The notes beneath the pieces are model-generated. The model was not told the origin of the DNA and ran no database searches. It worked only from the letters and a program-made list of their open reading frames with translations. DNA of 64,000 nucleotides, from assembly GCA_001599595.1 (NCBI GenBank), contig BCHH01000001.1, positions 1,391,935-1,455,934 of the forward strand. The letters run 5' to 3'. Each line of letters begins with the position of its first letter. Position 1 is the first letter of the stretch. This DNA comes from Beverwykella pulmonaria (taxonomy: Eukaryota > Ascomycota > Dothideomycetes > Pleosporales > Melanommataceae). Both the position numbers and the translations under genes were made by a program. Of the stretch, positions 55,499 to 64,000 are shown piece by piece.

Positions 55499-58474
55499 TG
55501 TTTATAATGGCGGAATGATGGCGTTATCCTGGTGGGGCCGAGGAGCTTGACATGGGTAGGTGGGCTGTTTGCGTGCTGAGGGGCATCGGTGTTGCAAAAA
55601 TCGGCATCCGAGATGTGAGGTCTGAATTACCCGGAGCAAAGAAGGACCGAAATCTTCGAAGCCGCACTGCCGCCCCTTCCCGCTCCCGGTGTCTATTCTG
55701 AGCGACGAGCAGCTGCACTCACGTGAGATGGCGGGATATTTCACCAACATCAGGTAAGTTTCGGGGCCGGTGTTACTGAGCTGTGGAGAAGGCACCGTGC
55801 GCCGTTCACGATTGATTGCGTCTTGTAGCACCACGTTTTCTGGGCCATTCTGCTTCGTGGTGTAGGTCGTGCTCACTTGTCGGTAGCTTTCCATATTGTG
55901 CGCAATATACATGCACATACATTAGCTGTGCTTGGAAGGGCTCGAGGCCTGCACGATGCTGCAGAAGACACGGCCGCAATTGCGGGTTGCGAATTGCGCG
56001 CACTATATTCGTCTGACACGGCTAACAGACGCTGGCAACAGAGATGACGCACAGCTGAAGCTTTTCGACAGTTTCAAAGACAGTGTAGTTGTTTGGTGCG
56101 CTTGGTGCTCGCGGCGGACGGCGCGCTTCTTCGTATTTGCCGCTGGTTGCCGCCTCTATTTGTGGGGAATTACAAGCCATGCAATCCTTCGCACAACGGG
56201 CAAGGACCGCGGGCGGGCTCTTGCGTCGGTCGGTGTTGGGATGGCACGATTCAGTAGGTGCTGTGTGGGATGTCGGAGGTCGCAACAACGACGTTTGGCC
56301 TTGGATGGCGTGCTGGATGGACGTCAGCATCGAAGAGGGGTTTCTTGATCAAAGCACGATAGCCGCGACCAGATGTCGCGATAAGAGTAGAGTGCTCTTC
56401 GTACTGTTCCTGCAGCCTGTGCCTCTCCAACCATGTCTCCCCAGAGAGCGAAGAGTTAGGACTGAACTCTGTTAAAAGCAACGTGGGGGTTCAAGCACTA
56501 TGTGGCCCGTGCCATCCTGAGTGGAGCGGCGAATGGCAGCTCGACCTCATATGCAAGTCACTCGCAATGGCGTTCTGTCCACCCAAAGACCTGCAGGGCC
56601 CTGCAACGATTGCATTTACCAGCACGGCTAGATGGAATGCACAACGAGCCGTGAACGAGCATGAATCGTGATTTCGCTAGCTGGAGGCAAGATAACAGAG
56701 CAGCGCTTCAGCGATGCAGCGCGCGCCACGGACAGTCAACACGCACACCGAACAGGTGTTCTAGCTTACCATCAATATTTCGTCGCTCCGGCCGCGCTCC
56801 AGAAAGAGACGAGGGACCAAAGTGTAAGTGGTCCTGCCGCCCCCTAATTGGGGCAAGACCGGCTGGAGGCGCTGGGAGAGCAGGGGAAAGCGAGCCACTG
56901 AACTCATGCGCTATGCTCTGTCTGGGAGCAATCTCAGCGGCACCGAATCGCCTCGTCCTCATGGGATATAACTTGAGATTGTGTTGGGGGTTTTGCAGGC
57001 GTCTCGAGAAACCGGCGGCAGTTACAACAGGGGGCACAAGCTCGCTCCAAGGGAGAGAGATAATCAACGCAATTCCGCGAGCTGGCATCTTTCCGAGCTG
57101 GGCGGAACGACGACGTTTCCGAGAGCGAGAGGGGCACTAGCGACACCTGATAACGTCGCCGTTCTGTTTCTGTACGAGGCCGTTCATGGCTTTTGCCATG
57201 TTGAGCCACGACAGGTGGTCGAGAGGCAAGCCAAGGCACGGCGCCCCGAACATGTCCTGCATTCCAAGATTTGACACGAGGCGGAGACTGCGCCATCGAA
57301 CGAGTAAAACAATGTAGACGAGCATGCCTGCGTAATCGATGCTGGCTCTTCTCGGACTTGTAGACAAAGCGGTACGTACCCTTTTTGGCACGCGGCAGGG
57401 CTGAGACGGTAAGACGGACTACCCCTGCGTTCACGCCTTCACAGATCAAGGCCATGGAGAGTTTGGCGAGCAGCGATTGGCCCCAGGCGTGGGCAGAAGC
57501 TGTTCTACGCTGGAACCAGCACAGCTTGCGGGTAGCAGCAGCACCAGCAGCAGGCTAGGCGCACGACGTTGTGCAAGGCGAAGCTGATTGCGACCAGTCG
57601 AGCGAGCATGCGAATGTGAGAAGCAGTGCACACACAGTATGGAGGCAGGCCATGGCATGAGGGGAAACGTGCACCCATGACCGACGAACCGCTCAAACCG
57701 ATATCTCGCTGCCCTTTTCGATCACGTCGTTCTGATAGAGCTAGCCTCGTACCTACATGGGCAGACTCGCAGTTGGGTCATCCGTCAGTGTCCGGCGCAG
57801 GGCAGCCAGGTGACTAACGACGCCGCTGCTGGCTGCCCACCGCGGACAAGGTGTCACAAGGACGAGAGGGCGGCCCCCGCGAACTGAAGATATTTTCGCT
57901 CGCAGTGAGGAAAATCTCACCAGCGTGGGAGGAAGCCAGAAAACCTCGTGCGTGTCGCCTGGAGCGAATCGCCTGTGCGCAGATGTTGAGGTCCAGCTTT
58001 GGGACGGAACCCCCAGCAGCCAGCCAGCGATCAAGTCGCAAGCAAGCTCAGCAAGCCCAGCGAGCGCCCGGGCTAGGGCGGCGTGGGCGGCTGCCAGAAA
58101 AATAAAAGCTTGGCTTGATCAACCCTGGCCGCGCACGGGTCGCGAGGTGCGGAGTGTGGGATCCCTGCGTCCCAGCAATCACCTTGATAGGTGCTGGGGG
58201 GTGCCTGAGCGGCCTCTTAAAACAGCTCTTCATCGCCCACTCCCGTCTCCGCAACGCGACCATCTGCTGGCCTGAACACCGAAAGACGCAACACATTGCA
58301 CTCTACAACTTCACTTCTCTTCATAACCACCGCGTCCCGCCTGCCACTCTTCCCATCTCTCGTCACTTCTCGTCTACCCATCCGGTTGCCTCACTCTGCG
58401 ACCTATATATCTTCTCCTCTCTCCTTCATTACCTTTCTCGGCACATCCTCCCGCTTCCACCTCCTCTCTTCCTC
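55499..58474. other. Long GC-rich intergenic region upstream of ECL1
   Basis: About 3 kb without a supported gene. Many overlapping frames on both strands (for example 56089-56475, 56661-57140, 56934-57455) have arginine- and proline-heavy, dissimilar sequence, as expected by chance in GC-rich DNA. The last 250 bp (58225-58474) are C/T-rich and are probably ECL1 leader. TTGATCAA palindromes occur at 56346-56353 and 58116-58123. Confidence 0.5.
55719..55726. promoter_or_regulatory. TCACGTGA palindrome upstream of MET22
   Basis: A perfect 8-bp E-box palindrome 221 bp before the MET22 start. In yeast, TCACGTG is the Cbf1/Met4 element of sulphur-assimilation genes. Use of this copy is inferred from position only. 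Confidence 0.4.
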
Positions 58475-58978
58475 ATGGCTTCTCAAATGGAGTGGTCTCA
58501 CGACTTCTGCCTGTCCTGTGATCGCCAGATCGCAGAGGGCACCTACTGCTCCCAGGCGTGTCGACTCGCGGACCTCGAGAAGGCCGGCAGTATGGAGCAG
58601 ACGCCCTCGCAACTCTCCTCGTCTGCCTCGTCCACCTCTTCCTCCAACCACGGCTTCTACCTGCCTCCAGCGGTCAACTTCTCTGCACTCAAGACACCTA
58701 CGACATCTCGAGGCTTCGATCTCGGGCCCTCGAGTCCCCACCAGCACTACTACTCAACCGCCAACGGCTCCTACTTTGCTCCAGCGGCGTCCAACTCGGC
58801 AACATCACCCTCGAGGCAGACGCAGCAGCGAAGTCTCACACCCTCGTCCTCGCACTCGTCACTGCAGTCCTCGACCCAATCATCATCAGGCATCTCGGTC
58901 CAAGCCGCCAACCAACTGAACGGCTACGTGAGGTCATTCGACCAGGTGCGGGACAGGAAGAGACGGTATCACTACTAG
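58475..58978 (+). CDS. Ecl1-family protein (life-span regulatory factor)
   Basis: A single-exon, 167-residue protein. Residues 9-31 read FCLSCDRQIAEGTYCSQACRL: paired C-x-x-C and C-x-x-x-C, the putative zinc-binding motif of the fungal Ecl1 family (PF12855 type), with DL-E following. The remainder is low-complexity Ser/Thr/Gln-rich, with a conserved-looking LNGYVRSFDQVRDRKRRY end. In fission yeast, Ecl1-3 extend chronological life span and answer nutrient starvation. The start is taken at MASQMEWSHD, the family's usual opening close to the cysteines, although the frame is open for another 120 codons upstream. It stands isolated in 8 kb of otherwise gene-free sequence, which suggests long regulatory or untranslated regions. 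Confidence 0.82.
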   Translation: MASQMEWSHDFCLSCDRQIAEGTYCSQACRLADLEKAGSMEQTPSQLSSSASSTSSSNHGFYLPPAVNFSALKTPTTSRGFDLGPSSPHQHYYSTANGSYFAPAASNSATSPSRQTQQRSLTPSSSHSSLQSSTQSSSGISVQAANQLNGYVRSFDQVRDRKRRYHY

Positions 58979-59776
58979 GCGCCGCCCATCCATCTGCTTT
59001 CCTCTCTGTGGCCGCAAATTGCATTATCATGATCCGGCGTTCGATTTTACGACACCCACGGCGTACCGAGCGACTTGGGAAGAGGAGTTTTCTCTGCTAC
59101 CACTTTGCTTTGACCGACTACCACTACTACCACTATTACTATTTGTATCCGCATTCATCTCGGCGCCATGACTGCTCAGACCCGGCGCTGGTCTATCTAC
59201 GGAGTTTCTTGCTTGCATCCCATCATCGCGCCTACGTACGCTTCAGCACTGTATAATGCACCGGACTTTCTTATGTTTATTTTCCTTTCATCTATGTACG
59301 AACAAAAGCATCATTTTTCCCACATATGTTCTGGATCAGGGAAGCATCCAACAGGAGTACAGGAGAGATCTAGCGAGGACTGTTGTCTCGCAACCGTGTT
59401 ATTACCAGCACGCACTGCCAGGTGTTTGGTGTTCACTAGCGTGCGTTCTTGGGTTGGGGCCTGGAGAAACGAATCGGAAGGATGAGTGGAGCTACGGCTA
59501 CGTTTACGTCTACGTCTGCGTTGTTTGCACCTCTAGCGACTTGGGGCCTTTTGGTCCAACTATCCCTCTCCTCCTTATGGGACGTGGTGGAATGACACGT
59601 CTATTTTCCACTCTTGCATGTCAATATGCTTAGGTAGCAACTGCCACAAATGGCACTATGAAATGGAATGGAGTCGCCTTGAGCGCACTCGCGCATGCAC
59701 TAGCGAAACACACCTCCCTTCTTCGTTATGGTGACGTCTTTCTTGCACTTCGGCACGGCGCTCCACACACACGCAC

Positions 59777-59822
59777 ACTCATTCACTCACTCACTCACTC
59801 ACTCACTCACTCACTCACTCAC
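59777..59822. repeat. (CACT)n microsatellite
   Basis: A near-perfect run of CACT/ACTC tetranucleotides, flanked on both sides by CA-dinucleotide stretches (59762-59776 and 59820-59838). Confidence 0.9.
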
Positions 59823-61565
59823 ACACGCACACACACACCGCTGCCCCACCAGACTACTCATCAAACATGTCTCACTGTCATGGCAGGACCCCGGCCAAGG
59901 ACCACACGTGACGAGTCCACACGACCTTGCCAACCTCGGGCTCCTGATTTTCCTTGCTGGTCGTCTTGTCCCACGATATCGCGGCTTCCCACCTATCCCA
60001 CCCGCGCGCAGGCAAGATCGCGAGCGACATGGGCATGGCTGGGTCTGGCCTCGTGTCTGTGGTGGTGGCTGCGTGTGTGGCGCATTAGACTTTGGGGTGT
60101 TGCGACAGGACATGCAGAACATGCGTCCTCTGACGGGATTTGTCAGGCACCGGGCATGTCGAGAACATTTTGCGCTTCACGAAAACGGTGCGATGCGCTC
60201 GGGCCTGGTCGAGTTGCTTTTGGAGGCGAGGGGAGTCACCAACAGCGCACACAACACGCAACAGCAGCACGGACGAGAGAAGAATTTTTTGGCACTGGGA
60301 GGGAAGCCGTGCGTGCGTGCGCGCGTGAAGGGGGGAGGCAAATTGGCAAGAGCGAGGATGGGAGATACGCAGCGGAACGGCAATTGACAGTCGATCGTAC
60401 CAGCGAGTGGAGACACAGGACACACAGATTTGACCGTCGTCTCGAAGGTTGCCAGCAGCATGGCACCTTTCCGCTCGTCGCCGCCGCCGACCCTTCCCTC
60501 TGGGCTCCCCTCTCTCGTCTTGTGTGCGCGCGCGGTCTGCACTCCCTTGACGCTCTTCCCGCACCCGAATCGCAGCATTGGCTGCTCGCCCGTATCTTGC
60601 AGGCGCTCTTGTTTCCAACAAGGGCAGTTGAGTCGTGCAGCACGCACCCGTGTCTTGGCTTCCCCGCACGACGGGCCGTGGCCTGTCGATTCGTCATGGG
60701 GGCCGCGGGCAGGGACCACCCTCGCTCGCTCGCGCAAAGCGACATGCAGGCCAGCAGGCCAGCGAAAAAGCAACCATCCCACGCCGCGAGCAGCGTGCTG
60801 GCGTCCCATTCGCCGTGCGGCATTTTGGAAAAAGAGGGGCGAGGATCGTCATCGTTGCCAGCGCGATGGCGTATGGTGGTGAGACGTGGTTTGAGGCGAC
60901 AAGAGACAACAGCCACAACACCATATCGCACCTCTATCTCCCGCCGAAACTCGGTGGCGTCTCTGAGTGGGTGCGAGTGGAGCGGGACAATAGTCTTGTA
61001 CGACACTGACAAAAGCTCCTTCCAACGCCGTTGTCAATCTCGAAAGTCTCTCCTGCTCCTAGCTCCTTGGTCCTGGCCTGGCTTGATCAAACGTCTGCCC
61101 CAGGGCCTCGAGACATGACGCCAGAAATTGCTGTACATTAGCACTGTTACTGTACCTACCTACCTCGCTGCACGTGCAACGATCGCTGGCTCGGATTCCG
61201 ATAGATAGCCTAGCAATCACACCACCTTGCACCATCTCCTCTATATCCTGTGCATTCCCGGAGCTGTTATGTCATAGTGTTCGGCTTCTCGGCCAAGCGT
61301 TTCCCAGTCATCGTTTGTGCGACTGTCGCAAAGCGTCCTGTCCACACCATGTTGGCGTGATGCCATCCCGGATAGCATCCGACTAAGGCCACGAACACCT
61401 GCTTCGTCCCACTCATTTCGGAACGGAAAGCACAGACAGGCCTCGGCTTCCGACCGATCTGGCGATAGCGAATGGGCGATTCAGCAGTGGATCGCTATAG
61501 GTTGCATGCACGACGGGAGATGCAAAGAGAAGGGCCGATAATCGGGAGAAGAAGGGTGAGAACCG

Positions 61566-61630
61566 ACTGACCGACAGACTGACTGACAGATAGACAGACA
61601 CAGACAGACACAGACAGACAGACAGACAGG
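61566..61630. repeat. (CAGA)n/(GACA)n microsatellite
   Basis: Imperfect GACT/GACA tetranucleotides that become a regular CAGA run towards the right, including two ACACAGACAGAC variants. Confidence 0.9.
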
Positions 61631-63904
61631 CGGATGGCAGATGCCGAATGCAGCGACGCTGATCTTCTCATCTGCAATCTCGGCGGATAGGATTACTCCC
61701 TCATGTCTTCGCCTCCTCCATGCTGAATCCTTTGGCATATCGCCGCCCTAAACACAGCAGAGATATAGCAAGGCCCCGAGCGTCAGGTCGCAAATCTGTT
61801 GAGTATGCAAATCAGGCGGGTAAAAGTGGATCCTGGACCTTTAACCTGCTGTTTATAGGCCCACTGTTTCGCTTTGAAGGATCGAGGGATGAACATCCTA
61901 ACAAACTATGACGAGCTAGACCACACATACATACATATGTACTCCTATGTACACACGGGCGGGCGTCAAGACCACTCCTCGACCCTGCACAGGCGCTGGA
62001 CATTGCCTTCCGATATTGATACTCGGAGCCCAGACTGCGGAAACCCTCGCCCGTCCAATCGACCAACAACAAGACAAGGAAAAGGACATCCTAACATTGC
62101 TGCCTGCAGACTCGCAACAAAATACAACGACCCACACTCCCGATCAAGATCTACCCGCCGACGTGTGCACGTCTTCCCTTCGCTCTCCCTGTCCGATTCG
62201 CGAGCGGGTGGAAGCGCAAACGCATCCTATTCCTCAACTCCCTTGTTACTGGCAGAAGCAATCATGTCGCTTCTGGCATGTGTTTATCTTGCGAATTCTC
62301 ACACATAGTGCCGTCCACATCTATAGCAGAATGTGGATGGATACGCGCGTGGGTATCCCACTTCCGCATGCCGTTCACCACAAACACCATGTGTGGTTGG
62401 GGAGGTATGTGTGAACTCGCGTACGATAACCGGCCATGGCGTTGAATGGGGAGCTGAATGCCATCGGAGTGTCCGACCAGCTCGCACGGACGCCTCCGTG
62501 GAGCACGGCAGACAAGCCCTCGCCGTTCACCAACGCCCAGAGTTTCGAGCCGAGTTTGAAAATTCTTCAAAGTACGTGAGGCGATGAAAGAACGAAAAAG
62601 CAAAAAGGATCAATCGATCTCAACGGCGCGAGGCTTGAAATGTCGGAGAAGCCTCATCCTCACAAGCCCCGTCTCCAGTCTCTTTCGCCGAATTTGAAAA
62701 AATTTTCAACGCGAAAAAGAAAAGGAGAGAGGCTCAATAGTATGCGTTGTCGCTAACGATTACACTTCACTATTGAAATGTGAATGTAATGTGGACGGGG
62801 TTTAAGGTTTCGGGCATGAGGTAAAGAGGCGAGGAGTCGTGATGTAAAAAGGCGAAGTGATGAAGACTATCTAAAATTAGGGTAGGCACGATGCGGTACG
62901 GCAAGGCACTGTTTCTCTCTCGTCCTATCTCATCATTTCCTCCTACTTGGTCTTTTCGTCTATGTAGACCTTTCTCGTTTCTACTCGTCTATCAGACCCT
63001 TCTCTATTTCTTGATATCCGCTTGCTCCTCTTGAGCAATGCAGTCCATGCTCGTTCACGCAAGACACTGATCCCTTCTCGGCAGTGCCACATATAGCTTT
63101 CCCTTGCACAAGATCATCGCCGACTGATCAACCCTCGGACTTTCGCCGAGGGGAACGCGCGGCCCAAACTATATTTACTTACGCCTTAAGCCATCTCATG
63201 GCCAGACCCTCCACAACATCACACTGTATCGCCCTACTGTATCTGCCAGCAAGCCTTTTCAACCTTCTACAGGATACCCCACAATTTTCCTCGGGGGTGA
63301 AAACGTCGAGCATGTTTACCTCGGCTCGTTTCTCAAGACAGCCCTTCTCATTGTAGATCATATTGTGGAGTTTCCATTCGAGGTTGGGACAATGGAAACT
63401 TGCAAACATGCTTGTACTCAAATCTAGCAAAGATGAGCCTAATTTAGAAACACTGATGTCACACAACTAACAAAGATGAGAAAGTCAAAGTGCAGGTGGG
63501 ACATACGTCGATAGTCTATCGGTTCTCTAATTTTCTGCAGTCAGTTCATCGACCTATACGTAGGTAGTACATGGCTCAGGAGTTACTGTTGGTGCTCGTC
63601 GTGTAAATATATTGTTGATTGTATTGATTTGATTTGATTGGGTTAGAACATGGAAATACCCGACCAAAGACCTCGCCAGGTCCTAGAAAATGCTACACCT
63701 GACCAACCGATACCATAACAACGCCTCATCCAACGAAACAGATGATCCACAGATTCGCGCCGAGATAACACCATCCACACTATCGTATGCGCATCCAACA
63801 AAGGAGAGATAGCGAAGGATGGAAGACCAGGTCAGGTCCAATACCAACAGGTATTTCACAAAGTCTCCATCCTGTCCAGAAAAATCGCTACATACCAAAG
63901 AAAC

Positions 63905-63921
63905 AAACAGACAGACAGACA
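63905..63921. repeat. Short (CAGA)n tract
   Basis: About four CAGA units close to the right edge, the same motif as the tract at 61.6 kb. Confidence 0.8.
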
Positions 63922-64000
63922 GTGAGAGACAGATTTCCAACATTGCACTCGTCACATCAGTAGCCAAAACCGTCGCGTCGTACGTGAAAAATTCTGCAAA

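Larger units (their letters stand above)
58979..64000. other. Gene-free stretch with microsatellites to the right edge
   Basis: Five kb in which I can support no gene. The longest frame (59658-61118, 486 codons, plus) runs through a microsatellite, is faced by equally long minus-strand frames (60236-61012, 60177-60809) and has no domain or protein-like composition; GC-rich DNA explains it. From about 62600 on the sequence becomes AT-richer with short frames only. A minus-strand 95-codon frame (63179-63466) could not be assigned. The 3' untranslated region of ECL1 probably takes up the first part. Confidence 0.45.

Noticed and set aside
54422..55507. Plus-strand 361-codon ORF over MET22
   Set aside because: Exact antisense of a conserved single-exon enzyme; long open antisense frames are common at this GC content.
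56661..57455. Overlapping ORFs on both strands upstream of ECL1
   Set aside because: Arg/Pro/Gly-rich chance frames in GC-rich DNA; none continues through plausible introns or resembles a family.
59762..59838. CRISPR-like array
   Set aside because: It is a plain tetranucleotide microsatellite without unique spacers, and the genome is eukaryotic.

Overview
This window looks like chromosomal DNA of a filamentous ascomycete (Pezizomycotina). The genes are interrupted by many short introns of about 45-60 bp with GTNNGT donors and CTAAC/CTGAC-like branch sites. Typical fungal families are present: Zn2Cys6 regulator, CFEM plus rhodopsin-like membrane protein, microsomal P450s, 2EXR, HET and HeLo-like relics, DUF7918, Ecl1 and Cut8/Sts1. 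The class cannot be fixed from sequence alone. No rRNA, tRNA, CRISPR array or complete transposon was seen. Most CDS ranges below are exon-intron models whose junctions I read by eye; for nearly all of them the summed exon length is a multiple of three.

Layout. (1) 1-12.2 kb is an accessory, partly decayed region. It holds a broken 3'-5' exonuclease-like gene, a HET-domain relic, a 2EXR protein, a degraded secreted-protein gene, a small membrane ORF, a pogo-type transposase tail, an intact P450, a HeLo-like N-terminal relic and an intact secreted DUF6055 metallopeptidase-like gene. (2) 12.2-21 kb is a housekeeping block: mitochondrial PP2C phosphatase (PTC5-like), RQC1/TCF25, an Ecm25-like RhoGAP and chorismate synthase (ARO2). 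(3) 21.3-39 kb is a second accessory island: a nirA-like Zn2Cys6 regulator, an MFS sugar transporter, an SDR, a CFEM-rhodopsin receptor-like protein, a pisatin-demethylase-like P450, a Dal5-type MFS transporter and a dead rhodopsin-like paralogue. The mix of two transporters, an oxidase, a reductase, a sensor-like protein and a regulator would suit uptake and conversion of a small, perhaps plant-derived, molecule; that is inference. (4) 39.4-59 kb is a dense housekeeping block: Elongator ELP1, COX subunit VIIc (COX8), exosome helicase MTR4, STS1/Cut8, a DUF7918 protein with a C-terminal SUMO-binding-like motif, retromer VPS29 with a 15-nt micro-exon, bisphosphate nucleotidase MET22/HAL2 and a zinc-binding-like Ecl1-family protein. 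(5) 59-64 kb, and the 3 kb before ECL1, contain no gene I can support, only GC-rich sequence with chance ORFs and (CACT)n/(CAGA)n microsatellites.

The most noteworthy signals are the cluster of broken self-recognition and surface-receptor genes next to intact enzymes, the compact catabolic-looking island between two conserved blocks, two adjacent genes with GC-AG introns, and the VPS29 micro-exon. I found no convincing wholly new system.
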